Part shown: positions 36,294 through 44,458 of the stretch, piece by piece
Layout of the letters: each line of letters begins with the position of its first letter
Position numbering within the stretch: the stretch's first letter is position 1
Assembly: GCA_029882215.1 (NCBI GenBank)
Contig: JAOULC010000024.1
Coordinates: forward strand, 1-44,458
Source: Gammaproteobacteria bacterium
GTDB taxonomy: Bacteria > Pseudomonadota > Gammaproteobacteria > SZUA-229
DNA length: 44,458 nt
Reading direction: 5' to 3'
Program-made: the position numbers and the translations under genes
Notes under the pieces: generated by a model
What the model was told of the DNA's origin: nothing
Databases searched by the model: none
Seen by the model: the letters and a program-made list of their open reading frames with translations, nothing else

Positions 36294-36320
36294 GAATCAT
36301 TATAAATAATCAGACAGCGA

Positions 36321-37259
36321 TTATTTACCACCACCCAGTTCATGTATAAACACAGTCAACAGTTTGATGTCATTAGCACTTAAACGCTCAGACCAGCCAG
36401 GCATTTTACGACTAATACCATTAGTCACGACTGACTTAACAGTGTCTTTCTTAGCTTCCAGATTAGACGCAGCAGGAACATTCGCCACAGTCCAGATACT
36501 GTCAGTCAGGTTGGCAGAACCCACAGACAACATACCGGTTGCATTTGTCGTATGACAGTAATAGCAACCGCCTTCCTGACCGTTAAAGATACGCTTACCG
36601 GTTGCTACTTTATTTTCATCCACCGAATGACCTGAAAGCGACAACACGTATTCTGCAACGGCATCTAACTGCTCTGCTGTAAAAGTATCTGTGTATGCCG
36701 GCATAAAGCCCTGACGACCGTGTTCGATGGTTGCCTGTATCTGCTCAACTTTACCACCCCATAACCAGTCATCATCAGCCAGATTAGGAAATAGTCCAAC
36801 AACACCTGTACCACCGCTACCATGGCAGGCTGCACAGTTATCACCGTAAATACCTTTTGCTAATGAACGTGCAAAAGCCATTTTTTCCGGATCTGCTAAA
36901 ATTTCATCAAAGCTCGCCTTAGACACTTCGTCCATATAGGCTTTTTGTTTCAGCGCTTCTTTACCGCGCTGCATATCCGCCATAAACAGCGCACGGGTAT
37001 TCCAGTGCGTAGTGACTTCTTTTGCTTCGCCGGTGTTTTTATCCACCACATTATAAGTAATGTCATTGAATGTACCGGTAGTAAAGCCTTTACCTACAGG
37101 CCATGCCGGATAAACAATCCAGTAAATAATGCAAATAACTACTGTAAAGTAGAAAGACCATATCCACCAGCGCGGTACTGGATTGGTTAACTCTTCAATG
37201 CCGTCCCAGCTATGGCCGGTAGATGCAGCACCACCTGATTTTTGATTCGTATTACTCAT
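36321..37259 (-). CDS. ccoP: cbb3-type cytochrome c oxidase subunit III, diheme cytochrome CcoP
   Basis: CcoP carries electrons from soluble cytochromes to CcoO and CcoN. The 312-residue protein has an N-terminal cytoplasmic stretch, a transmembrane helix (about 34-53), and two class I cytochrome c domains with CAACH (near 143) and CYYCH (near 232). The distal Met residues are in FMPAYTD and RKMPGWSE. The N-terminal extension ahead of the first haem domain is typical of CcoP. The start overlaps the ccoQ stop by 8 bases. Confidence 0.95.
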   Translation of the reverse strand: MSNTNQKSGGAASTGHSWDGIEELTNPVPRWWIWSFYFTVVICIIYWIVYPAWPVGKGFTTGTFNDITYNVVDKNTGEAKEVTTHWNTRALFMADMQRGKEALKQKAYMDEVSKASFDEILADPEKMAFARSLAKGIYGDNCAACHGSGGTGVVGLFPNLADDDWLWGGKVEQIQATIEHGRQGFMPAYTDTFTAEQLDAVAEYVLSLSGHSVDENKVATGKRIFNGQEGGCYYCHTTNATGMLSVGSANLTDSIWTVANVPAASNLEAKKDTVKSVVTNGISRKMPGWSERLSANDIKLLTVFIHELGGGK

Positions 37260-37461
37260 CTTTTTTCACCGTTGTCGAACTCTTTTGTTCGTCGTCGTCA
37301 TCCAGGAAGGGCATATGTTTATATGACTCAAGGCGCTTGCTACGTTCCTTACCAGTGAACACAAAAACCAGCAAAATGACAAATCCGACAAAAAATATCA
37401 GCAGCGCAAGAATCTTGCTATTGCGCATATCACCTAACCAGTTAAAAATTTCACCTATCAA
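37252..37461 (-). CDS. ccoQ: cbb3 oxidase small subunit CcoQ (FixQ)
   Basis: This small single-helix subunit stabilises the oxidase. The hydrophobic helix ILALLIFFVGFVILLVFVF is followed by a basic-then-acidic tail (GKERSKRLESYKHMPFLDDDDEQ), as in many CcoQ proteins. The start is uncertain: TTG 37461 has a good ribosome binding site (GGAAAGGG) and gives 69 residues. ATG 37428 has only AGG 4 bases away and would start just before the helix. The first in-frame start is TTG 37503. I choose 37461. It overlaps ccoP by 8 bases. Confidence 0.82.
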   Translation of the reverse strand: MIGEIFNWLGDMRNSKILALLIFFVGFVILLVFVFTGKERSKRLESYKHMPFLDDDDEQKSSTTVKKDE

Positions 37462-37520
37462 GTCATTACCCTTTCCGTATGCTGCGCTGAGTTTAAGTAA
37501 CAAAGCGCAGTTATCATTAA

Positions 37521-38255
37521 TTATCTGAACTGTACGAAATGACCTTCGTCATACTGGCTGAAATCAACCAGTGTACCCAGCATTTGCAAGTAAGCGACCA
37601 TCGCTTCCATTTCAGTAATACGCGTTGCATCACCGTCATAGTTGCCTGTTTGTGCTTGCTTGATCAGGTTTTCCTGTGCTTTCTGAATATCCAGCATTTC
37701 AGCAACGTCCTGTCCAAACTCTTTTACATTCGCTTCATATTCAGCTTTGCTTTCAGAGTAAGGCACACCAACTTTTTTCAGTGCTCGCATACGATCGGCC
37801 ATATCACTAAAGTCCAGATCATTTTCCAGTAACCAAGGATAGTTAGGCATGATGGACTCAGGCACAACTGAGCGAGGTGCTTTCAAATGCTGAACCTGCC
37901 ATTCGTTTGAGTACTTACCACCGACACGAGCCAGATCAGGACCAGTACGCTTAGAGCCCCACTGGAACGGATGATCATATTTAGACTCAGCCGCCAGTGA
38001 ATAATGACCATAACGCAGTGCTTCATCACGGAACGGGCGGATCATTTGTGAATGACACAGGTAACAACCTTCACGCTGGTAGATATCACGGCCACGTAAC
38101 TCTAAAGGAGTGTATGGACGTACGCCGTCCACTTTCTCAATGGTGTCATTGATGTGGAACAGTGGAACAATTTCAACCAGACCACCAATACTGATCACAA
38201 CCATTGTGAACAGCATTAAAAGTCCAAGATTTTTTTCAATTTTATCGTGCTTCAT
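37521..38255 (-). CDS. ccoO: cbb3-type cytochrome c oxidase subunit II, monoheme cytochrome CcoO
   Basis: CcoO is a membrane-anchored monohaem cytochrome c that passes electrons to CcoN. The 244-residue protein has an N-terminal transmembrane helix (about 10-30) and the haem c motif CYLCH in [21 protein letters not shown]. The axial Met is probably in [12 protein letters not shown]. The [22 protein letters not shown] block is strongly conserved in CcoO. It follows ccoN by 11 bases. Confidence 0.97.
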   Translation of the reverse strand: MKHDKIEKNLGLLMLFTMVVISIGGLVEIVPLFHINDTIEKVDGVRPYTPLELRGRDIYQREGCYLCHSQMIRPFRDEALRYGHYSLAAESKYDHPFQWGSKRTGPDLARVGGKYSNEWQVQHLKAPRSVVPESIMPNYPWLLENDLDFSDMADRMRALKKVGVPYSESKAEYEANVKEFGQDVAEMLDIQKAQENLIKQAQTGNYDGDATRITEMEAMVAYLQMLGTLVDFSQYDEGHFVQFR

Positions 38256-38266
38256 GAGTCAGTCTC

Positions 38267-39700
38267 CTAAGCAGCGGCTGCAGCAGCTTCAGCGGCTTCG
38301 CGCTTACCTTGCTTGGCAGTCATGTAAAGGTTATAAGCCATGATCGCAGCACCTGTCACAAACAGGAATCCACCGATCGCACGCGTAACATAAGGACCGT
38401 GCAAGTAACTAACAGACTCAACGAAGGTGTACGCTAAGTTACCGTAGCTATCAAAGGCACGCAGGATAAGACCCTGACCGATACCTGACGTCCACATAGC
38501 CGTGATATATAAAACGATACCGATAGTCGCTAACCAGAAGTGAGTGAATATCAGCTTTTCGCTGTACATCTTAGTGTTATAAAGCTTAGGTACCATGTGG
38601 TAGAAAGAACCAAATGAAACCATTGCAACCCAGCCTAAAGCACCTGAATGTACGTGACCGATAGTCCAGTCAGTGTAATGCGATAGTGCATTAACCGATT
38701 TCAGTGCCATCATTGGGCCTTCAAACGTCGACATGCCGTAGAAAGACAATGAAACGATTAAGAATCGCATAATCGGATCGGTACGCAGTTTGTCCCAGGC
38801 ACCCGACATTGTCATGATACCGTTGATCATACCGCCCCATGAAGGCATTAACAGAATGATCGAGAACGTCGCCGCCAGTGTTGATGTCCAGTCAGGCAGT
38901 GCTGTCCAGTGCAGGTGATGACCGCCAACCCACATGTAGAGGAATACCAGCGCCCAGAAGTGAATCACAGACAAGCGATATGAATAAATTGGACGACCCG
39001 CTTGCTTTGGTACGAAGTAATACATCATGCCAAGGAACGCAGCTGTTAAGAAGAAGCCAACGGCATTATGCCCATACCACCACTGCGTCATTGCATCTTG
39101 CACACCTGAGAACAGGCTGTATGACTTCATGCCCATCAAACTAACCGGCATTGCCAGGTTGTTGAAGACATGCAGCAATGCAGTTGCCAGAATAAAGGCA
39201 ATAAAGAACCAGTTAGCAACATAAATGTGTGGCTGTGAGCGCTTACGGATTGTCATCACGAATACATACAGGTAGATAACCCATGTCACCGTGATCAATA
39301 AATCGATAGGCCATTCAAATTCAGCGTATTCACGTGCCTGTGTGTAACCCAGCATGTAAGACATAACGCCCAGAGCAACAGAAACCTGCCAGCCCCAGAA
39401 TGTGAAGTTCGCCATGCCGTCACCATGCAGGCGAGCCTGACAGGTTCGCTGAACGATGTAGTAGGACGTTGCAAATAATGCACTACCACCAAAACCGAAG
39501 ATAACCAGCGTCGTATGCACCGGACGCAGGCGACCGAATGTAATGTACTGGGAGTCAAAGTTCAGGAACGGAAAAGCAAGTTCGGATGCGGCATAAAAAC
39601 CAACGAACATGCCCAAAACACCCCAAACCATTGCCATCGCGGCAAATCTCTTGATGATGTCGTAATTGTATTCTGCTTTAGCAGCCATACTATGCGCCAT
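38267..39700 (-). CDS. ccoN: cbb3-type cytochrome c oxidase subunit I CcoN
   Basis: CcoN is the catalytic haem-copper subunit (C-type) that reduces oxygen to water and pumps protons at low oxygen. The 477-residue protein has about twelve helices. Haem and CuB ligands are expected in [31 protein letters not shown] and [11 protein letters not shown], and in the pair of His in the late [11 protein letters not shown] short Ala-rich tail ends it ([10 protein letters not shown]). The start ATG has a GAGG ribosome binding site. It heads ccoNOQP. Confidence 0.97.
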   Translation of the reverse strand: MAHSMAAKAEYNYDIIKRFAAMAMVWGVLGMFVGFYAASELAFPFLNFDSQYITFGRLRPVHTTLVIFGFGGSALFATSYYIVQRTCQARLHGDGMANFTFWGWQVSVALGVMSYMLGYTQAREYAEFEWPIDLLITVTWVIYLYVFVMTIRKRSQPHIYVANWFFIAFILATALLHVFNNLAMPVSLMGMKSYSLFSGVQDAMTQWWYGHNAVGFFLTAAFLGMMYYFVPKQAGRPIYSYRLSVIHFWALVFLYMWVGGHHLHWTALPDWTSTLAATFSIILLMPSWGGMINGIMTMSGAWDKLRTDPIMRFLIVSLSFYGMSTFEGPMMALKSVNALSHYTDWTIGHVHSGALGWVAMVSFGSFYHMVPKLYNTKMYSEKLIFTHFWLATIGIVLYITAMWTSGIGQGLILRAFDSYGNLAYTFVESVSYLHGPYVTRAIGGFLFVTGAAIMAYNLYMTAKQGKREAAEAAAAAA

Positions 39701-39968
39701 GTTTATACCTCAGCGGGCTCAAAGGGAATTTGATAATCACCCCATTTTTGTCACTAAATCACAAAAAACGGGATCCAAATTTTGAAGGTGCGAATACTAC
39801 AGCATTTGCTAATGTTTTAAAATACTCATGCGGCTAGAAATACTGCAAGATGATGAGATTAAATAGCTTAAATTTGACGAATAACAAGATGATATAGCAA
39901 GAAAGCGATATTAGGCTGTCATTTAGCTGTAGAAACGGATGGTTTTAATAACCTGACTTTTTTCCCGA
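39701..39968. other. ccoN upstream region
   Basis: The region between bioC and ccoN holds no gene. It contains the weak FNR/ANR-like site described separately and is AT-rich around 39800-39900. No clear -35/-10 pair at class II distance could be fixed. Confidence 0.4.
39874..39887 (-). promoter_or_regulatory. weak FNR/ANR-like box upstream of ccoN
   Basis: The minus strand reads TTGTTATTCGTCAA, matching TTGAT-N4-ATCAA at 8 of 10 defined positions, about 180 bases before the ccoN start. cbb3 operons are commonly activated by FNR/ANR, which makes the site plausible, but the match and spacing are modest. Confidence 0.35.
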
Positions 39969-40793
39969 TTATTTTTCTTCAGCCAGCCAGGCCTGCCCAT
40001 AAACGATCTCATAACTAGCAGGCAGCACACCATTTTGACGAAATTGCTCATATGCCTGTTCTACCGCAGACAGGGTTGCCGCCGTCATTAACCCCCTGCG
40101 ACGGCCACTGGAAGGTGTGTTAGCACCAATCGCTTTTAAATCACGCATTAAATCGGTGACCTTCTCGTAGGTCAACGTCAATATTTCTCTGTCCATCACC
40201 GGATCAGCAAACTGGCAACGCTGTAATGCATCGCCCACATCATGCATATCCAGAAACTGATTCACATGGCCATCACCATCCACCTGAGCCCAGCTGTTAC
40301 GCAACTCCATTAATGAATCCGGACCAAAGGTGGCAAACATTAGCACCCCACCCGGCTTTAAAACACGCTTGAATTCACGAAAAGTCCGCTCCAAATCTCC
40401 ACTCCATTGCAACATCAGGCTGGAAACAATCATATCGACACTGTGATCGGCGATCGGTAAACGGTCTGCATCGGCACATAACACTGACGGGCGCCGCAGC
40501 CAGGAACCATGCTTGGCTGCCAGTTTCAGCATTTCGGGCGCCAGATCCACCGCCGTAATGTGCGCCTTTTTATAACGCTGCATTAACAAGCCGACGCCAA
40601 AGCCGGTACCTGCACCCACATCCAGTATCGTTTTCGGTATCATTTTTACCGGATCAAGGTGCTCAAGCATGCGCGTACACACTTCACGCTGCAATACAGC
40701 GGCATCATCATACGTTAATGCCGCACGATCAAATGCGCGACGAATCCGGCGTTTGTTGATAACCAAAGCAGGATTAAGTCCGGAACTATTCAT
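39969..40793 (-). CDS. bioC: malonyl-ACP O-methyltransferase BioC
   Basis: BioC methylates malonyl-ACP so that fatty acid synthesis can build the pimeloyl chain of biotin. The 274-residue SAM-dependent methyltransferase has RRAFDRAALTYDDAAVLQREV, motif I ILDVGAGTGFGVGLL, LCADADRLPIADHSVDMIVSSLMLQW, and the late RRGLMTAATLS. The frame starts at a TTG (40799), but ATG 40793 is the better start, overlapping the bioH stop by 8 bases. BioH removes the methyl group that BioC adds. bioA, bioB, bioD and bioF are not in this window. Confidence 0.94.
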   Translation of the reverse strand: MNSSGLNPALVINKRRIRRAFDRAALTYDDAAVLQREVCTRMLEHLDPVKMIPKTILDVGAGTGFGVGLLMQRYKKAHITAVDLAPEMLKLAAKHGSWLRRPSVLCADADRLPIADHSVDMIVSSLMLQWSGDLERTFREFKRVLKPGGVLMFATFGPDSLMELRNSWAQVDGDGHVNQFLDMHDVGDALQRCQFADPVMDREILTLTYEKVTDLMRDLKAIGANTPSSGRRRGLMTAATLSAVEQAYEQFRQNGVLPASYEIVYGQAWLAEEK

Positions 40794-41610
40794 TGACAAA
40801 TTCTAAAAACAACTGCATCACTTCTTCAGCGTGTGAAATAAAAGGCAAATGTGCCGAACCGCTTATGATATGTGATTTAACACCGGCATGAACACCTAAA
40901 TACTCACCCAGCCCTGCCGGCACCAAATTATCGTTCTCTCCCAGTAACCAGTATTGAGGCATTGCAAGCCGCTCCAGCTGTGCCCTTAAATCGCAGCTTT
41001 TTAGCACGTTCAAACCCGCCGATAAAGCACTGGAAGATGGCAGACCCTGCCCCACAATGGCCTGCCTCAGTACACGCAGCACGTCTCTCGACTCATCCAT
41101 CCCGCGCACCTGCAAACTTAAAAAACGCTGCAAGGTTTTCTCTGTATTCTGTTGTAAATTTGCCGCAAACACATCAAACACCGACTCATCAACTGCTGTT
41201 TGCCAGTCATCTCGAATAACAAAACACGGATTACTGGCCATCAGTACCACTTTACAAACCCGCCCGGGGTGTTGCCTGGCCAGCTCTAACACCGGCAACG
41301 CCCCTAACGACCAGCCCACCCAAATCGCTGAGCCCTTAATGACCTGCTCAGTTTGCAGCAGCAAATGTTGAACCAGGTCCTGCAAACTTGCAAAATCACT
41401 CTGGTTAAATTCCCCGTGACCGGGTAAATCAATACACAGCGGTTCTATATTATCCGGCAGGCGTTTAATAAAGGTATCCCAAACCGCAGTGTTCATTCCC
41501 CAGCCGTGCACAAATACACATTGCACTTTGGCACACGGTTCCTTGCTCTCCCGCTGACTGGCATCCTGGTGTATGCTATGACGATTATTTTCAGACTCAA
41601 GGTTTTTCAT
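40786..41610 (-). CDS. bioH: pimeloyl-ACP methyl ester carboxylesterase BioH
   Basis: BioH hydrolyses pimeloyl-ACP methyl ester to end the BioC cycle. It is an alpha/beta hydrolase with VFVHGWGMNTAVWD (oxyanion loop), nucleophile Ser in GWSLGALPVLELA, acid Asp near LLGENDNLVP and catalytic His in SGSAHLPFISH. The frame is open to 41856, but that part lies antisense to plsY. ATG 41610 gives 274 residues with about 28 extra residues before the hydrolase core, so a later start cannot be excluded. Its ATG and the plsY ATG sit in one CATG. Confidence 0.9.
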   Translation of the reverse strand: MKNLESENNRHSIHQDASQRESKEPCAKVQCVFVHGWGMNTAVWDTFIKRLPDNIEPLCIDLPGHGEFNQSDFASLQDLVQHLLLQTEQVIKGSAIWVGWSLGALPVLELARQHPGRVCKVVLMASNPCFVIRDDWQTAVDESVFDVFAANLQQNTEKTLQRFLSLQVRGMDESRDVLRVLRQAIVGQGLPSSSALSAGLNVLKSCDLRAQLERLAMPQYWLLGENDNLVPAGLGEYLGVHAGVKSHIISGSAHLPFISHAEEVMQLFLEFVNE

Positions 41611-42232
41611 GGATTCTTTTATTGCATTAGGTATTACTGACCCCAAAAGCTGGGGACTAATTCTTGCCGCATATATCATCGGCTCAATTTCAAGTGCCGT
41701 TATTACCTGTAAACTAATGGGCCTTGAAGACCCGCGCCTGAGCGGTTCAAAAAACCCCGGCGCCACTAACGTCCTGCGCAATGCTGGCAAAAAGGCCGCC
41801 ATCATCACCTTAATAGGCGATATGTTCAAGGGTGTTTTGCCGGTACTGGTCGCCATTTATTTAAGTGTGGATTATAACGTATTAGCTGGTGTCGCATTCG
41901 CCGCTTTTATCGGCCACTTATACCCGGTGTTTTTAAAGTTCAAAGGCGGCAAAGGCGTTGCCACCGCACTCGGCGTTTATCTGGCACTGGACTGGAGAAT
42001 TGGTTTATCTGTAATCGCTATCTGGCTGGCAACGGCTGCCATTTTCCGCACCTCATCTTTATCGGCACTGATTGCCTCTTTTTGTGCACCATTTTTAATC
42101 TGGCAAATCAGCGGTAGTCAGTCACTGATTATCATGTCGGCTGTTTTAACGGTTATGTTGTTCTGGCGACATCGCAGCAATATCCAGAACCTGATATCCG
42201 GTGCAGAAGAAAAGATTGGTAAGAAAAAATAA
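41609..42232 (+). CDS. plsY: glycerol-3-phosphate acyltransferase PlsY
   Basis: PlsY transfers the acyl group of acyl-phosphate to glycerol-3-phosphate, the first step of phospholipid synthesis. The 207-residue inner-membrane protein has the three conserved motifs: SGSKNPGATNVLRNAGKKAA, GHLYPVFLKFKGGKGVAT, and RHRSNIQNLISGAEEKIG at the end, with about five or six helices. It is divergent from bioH with the start codons overlapping in CATG, so the two promoters must lie inside the other gene's coding region. Confidence 0.95.
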   Translation: MDSFIALGITDPKSWGLILAAYIIGSISSAVITCKLMGLEDPRLSGSKNPGATNVLRNAGKKAAIITLIGDMFKGVLPVLVAIYLSVDYNVLAGVAFAAFIGHLYPVFLKFKGGKGVATALGVYLALDWRIGLSVIAIWLATAAIFRTSSLSALIASFCAPFLIWQISGSQSLIIMSAVLTVMLFWRHRSNIQNLISGAEEKIGKKK

Positions 42233-42248
42233 AACATTAAAACGGTCT

Positions 42249-42291
42249 TTACCGCCAAAATAAAGGGTAACCCCTCAATGGCGGTAAGAAA
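42249..42291. terminator. hairpin between plsY and the DUF4124 gene
   Basis: TTACCGCC and GGCGGTAA pair perfectly around a loop of about 25 bases between these convergent genes. There is no T run on either side, so it is weak evidence for termination. Confidence 0.35.
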
Positions 42292-42750
42292 TCATTTAGC
42301 ACAATCCCTGGCTATTTGTTTTTGCAGATTTGCAATAATCTGATCTCTCGCCGCTGATGGCAACACCACCCGATTTCCCTCTTTATCCAGATCATAAACA
42401 TACGAAGAACGCTGATAGCCGAGCAGGTTGTCACGTGCATTATGACACCGTTTCATCATCTCAGCCTTTTGCTTTTTCGCTTTATCAACCTCGTCTTTTT
42501 TCAGCTGACGGTCTTCATCAATGGCATCGATTAGTTTTTTTCTTTTCGCATGACGCTCATCAGACAAACCGCCAACAGCATTGCTATTCTCATTAATTTG
42601 CATCAGCTGCTTGCTGCTTTTATTTTCAACAGGCGGCTTATCATCGTAATGTACCTGGCCGTTTTTATCGATCCATTTGAAAATCTCAGCCTGCACACCA
42701 GTAGACAAACAAAACAAAACCATTAGCAACAATCGTAAATAAGACTTCAT
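42292..42750 (-). CDS. DUF4124 domain-containing exported protein
   Basis: This 152-residue protein has a Sec signal peptide (about 1-21, LLLMVLFCLSTGVQA). The DUF4124 core EIFKWIDKNGQVHYDDKPP comes right after it, as in many gammaproteobacterial periplasmic proteins. The rest is a charged, probably helical segment (about 60-110) and a Cys pair (C102 and the penultimate C151 region). The function is unknown. It follows the broken outer-membrane gene on the same strand by only 18 bases. Confidence 0.88.
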   Translation of the reverse strand: MKSYLRLLLMVLFCLSTGVQAEIFKWIDKNGQVHYDDKPPVENKSSKQLMQINENSNAVGGLSDERHAKRKKLIDAIDEDRQLKKDEVDKAKKQKAEMMKRCHNARDNLLGYQRSSYVYDLDKEGNRVVLPSAARDQIIANLQKQIARDCAK

Positions 42751-42768
42751 TCTTAATCCTTGTCTCAG

Positions 42769-43600
42769 TCAATATCGATTAACATATGAAAAACGAAGCT
42801 CAGCATTTAAATCACCAGCATGGCTTTTACTGTCTTTATATAACACATAATTTTACCAGCCACACTCTCTGTTCACCTTTACTATCAGGCTTGCTGGCAT
42901 TACTTCGTGCGCCAAGCGTCAGGTACATTAAATCGGTATCAATTTGTCCCTTCTGATTCGCACCTGCACCGGTATTATCAACCACCGAATAAGCAATATC
43001 ATAATCAACATAGTAAACACCCCAATAGGGCATTACACTGGGGGGAATATTGGTAACATTGCAGGTATGCCAACATTGAGCCATCAATATCGGCCTCATA
43101 ACGGTATTCATAATGACCTGAAGGCGAGTTAGAAAAATCAAAGATATCAGACAACCAACAGCCTATATCAAAAAATCCACAACCATCATCTTCATCCTGT
43201 ATGTACTGACCACCATGCCCCAACTTCATTGATCTAATCTTACCGAAAATCAATGCATGTTTTAAACCTGAACCAGCAGACTCAAAACTGTATTTAATCG
43301 AGGCATAACCATCGCTACTTGTGCTATCTATTTCAAACTCAAAGCCCTTGCCCAGACCAAACTTAAAACCCAGCATAAGATCATGATCCGGCTCGGCATC
43401 AATAAATGTATCAGTACCTGTTTTTGGCTCAAGCTGCAATTGAAAGTTTTCACCACCTTGCTCATACCCCACTACAAACGCCTTTTTTAAAAACCTAAAG
43501 ACACGGGATCATACTGGGCATTAAAGGGCAGTTGAATATTAAAAGGATCAGCCAGAGCAGGCATTGATATACATAATAAAAAAGGCAGTAATGTTTTCAT
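42769..43600 (-). pseudogene. outer-membrane-type beta-barrel protein split by three frameshifts
   Basis: Reading leftward, ATG 43600 opens a signal peptide (MKTLLPFLLCISMPALADPF) and stops at 43487. The protein continues one frame over as AFVVGYEQGGENFQLQLE (frame 43472-43005), then as MPYWGVYYVDYDIAYSVV (frame to 42836). It then ends in a third frame as LYKDSKSHAGDLNAELRFSY, closing with VNRY at 42769. The three breaks fall at T5A6, a run of six C (about 43040) and a run of four A (about 42855). One lost and two gained bases would restore 276 codons. The aromatic C-terminal strand suggests an outer-membrane barrel. I do not recognise the family. Confidence 0.78.
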
Positions 43601-43708
43601 ATTCCCTCATGATTTATAGTTTTTATTTTAAAGCTAATCCGTTACGCATTATATTAATAACAATACATACACTTTAATTTAAGCCACCTTAATATTTTGA
43701 CATGCAAC

Positions 43709-43981
43709 TCATACAGAATTAAGCACATAAAACATAATTATCAGCACTACAACGAACACATTCCAAATGAGCTCACGTTTTTTAACTTCTTTCCAGTAGC
43801 CTTCCAGCTCAGGATCATTTAACTCTTTATATTTTCCAGATGAAAAATACTTCTGCATGGTTGTTTTACTAAGGTCTTTATATCCTTTGATGGCATAATA
43901 GCCACCTAGCTGAGTATATTTTTCTGGATATGTCTTAGCAAAATATTCTTCCAGTTTTTTCTGTGCAGGTCGTGTTTTCAT
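43709..43981 (-). CDS. hypothetical small protein with C-terminal membrane helix
   Basis: This 90-residue protein starts with a hydrophilic, Lys/Tyr-rich part (MKTRPAQKKLEEYFAKTYPE). One transmembrane helix lies at the end (about 71-88, IWNVFVVVLIIMFYVL), with KKREL just before it, so the N terminus is probably cytoplasmic. I do not recognise the family. The ribosome binding site is weak, and the AT-rich composition differs from the core genes to the left. Confidence 0.6.
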   Translation of the reverse strand: MKTRPAQKKLEEYFAKTYPEKYTQLGGYYAIKGYKDLSKTTMQKYFSSGKYKELNDPELEGYWKEVKKRELIWNVFVVVLIIMFYVLNSV

Positions 43982-44005
43982 TTTTTCACATATACATTAT
44001 TAATA

Positions 44006-44024
44006 AACAAACGAGTGCCTTTTT
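44006..44024. terminator. hairpin upstream of the small membrane-protein gene
   Basis: AGTGCC and GGCACT pair around a T-rich loop, flanked by AT-rich sequence. It could end transcription coming from either side of this gene-poor region. Confidence 0.35.
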
Positions 44025-44183
44025 AGGCACTACTATATAAGAACAGGCACTATTTTTTTACAGTAGCGAATGTAACACAATTCTAATGAACATCTAATTT
44101 ATAATTCTTCCCCAGCGTTGCCCTATGGGTTATTTAGTTGATGTTAATAACTAAGTATAAAGACTGAATCAAAGTCAAAAGCT

Positions 44184-44435
44184 GTGGGTTCCCGCACCCA
44201 CGGGCGTGTTCATTTTCTTTACTCGTATAAAGAAAACGAACCAAAAGAAATACGCCCTTAATCAAGTTCGCATAAAACGCTCGGACATCCTCGCAGACAA
44301 CTCCCTGTTTTTAATTCCCTCTTCGGCTTGATTAAACGGGATAGGTAAATCAAAACTGGCTGTAAATTAATGGTTTTGATTTCTATTTTCTGTCTTTGGC
44401 TTTTGATTCACCCTCCCCATCTGAGCAAGCCGAAG
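44184..44435. repeat. block of nested inverted repeats at the right edge
   Basis: Several near-perfect inverted repeats are packed together. GTGGGT/ACCCAC lies at 44184-44201; GGGCGT/ACGCCC (44202-44257) encloses 14-base arms at 44208-44221 and 44228-44241 with one mismatch. TTAATCAAG/CTTGATTAA is at 44258 and 44327, AAATCAAAAC/GTTTTGATTT at 44347 and 44373, and CTTCGGCTTG/CAAGCCGAAG at 44321 and 44426. No ORF is convincing. It looks like a structured, possibly multicopy intergenic repeat, and may continue beyond the window. Confidence 0.6.
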
Positions 44436-44458
44436 CGCGAGTGATTTCTGTGGGGCTT

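Noticed and set aside
41611-41856. 82-codon N-terminal extension of bioH
   Set aside because: It lies antisense to the conserved N terminus of plsY and shows no hydrolase-like sequence.

Overview
This window looks like a chromosomal segment of a moderate-GC, free-living, respiring gammaproteobacterium. The evidence is gene content and order: rubredoxin-thiD-thiE-hemL, ftsY-ftsE-ftsX-rpoH, rsmD-coaD-fdx behind a paired M16 peptidase, bioH-bioC, and a complete ccoNOQP-ccoG-ccoH-ccoI-ccoS set for cbb3 oxidase. A Methylophaga/Thiotrichales-type lineage would fit, but that is inference. I saw no rRNA, tRNA, CRISPR array, prophage or intact insertion sequence.

Left part (1-9.5 kb): a flavin-dependent NMO-family oxidoreductase behind an FNR-like promoter; greB with a CoA-binding protein; a divergent zinc-uptake locus (znuCB leftward, znuA rightward) around a candidate Zur operator; yjbQ; a D-2-hydroxyacid dehydrogenase; a short pentapeptide-repeat protein; a DUF2892 protein; a MATE exporter; and a class II aldolase-type protein. 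Middle left (9.5-17.2 kb): a rubredoxin (56 aa), thiamine synthesis (thiD, thiE), hemL, a YcgL protein, a lipid A acyltransferase followed by a MerB-like organomercurial lyase, a 2-Cys peroxiredoxin with an unusual leader hairpin, a DUF1451 zinc-ribbon protein, and murI.

Middle right (17.2-31.1 kb): a decayed EAL-domain gene, ggt, a YfhL-type ferredoxin, coaD, rsmD, an inactive and an active M16 peptidase, a chemotaxis transducer, then rightward ftsY, ftsE-ftsX, a dual-receiver protein and rpoH. A perfect CIRCE element lies directly upstream of rpoH, so the heat-shock sigma factor gene itself appears to be under HrcA control. A small FHA protein follows on the other strand.

Right part (31.1-44.5 kb): the leftward cbb3 oxidase locus in two transcription blocks, ccoNOQP and ccoGHIS, split by a strong terminator. 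The second block ends with an unlisted 30-residue, single-helix ORF that has a good ribosome binding site and lies just before a terminator. Then come bioC and bioH, plsY whose start codon shares the palindrome CATG with that of bioH, a DUF4124 protein, an outer-membrane-type protein broken by three single-base frameshifts in homopolymers, a small membrane protein, and a block of nested inverted repeats running to the window edge.

The items I would check first are CIRCE-rpoH, the tiny ORF at the end of the cco locus, the terminator-like leader of the peroxiredoxin gene, the lone merB, and the triple-frameshifted outer-membrane gene.
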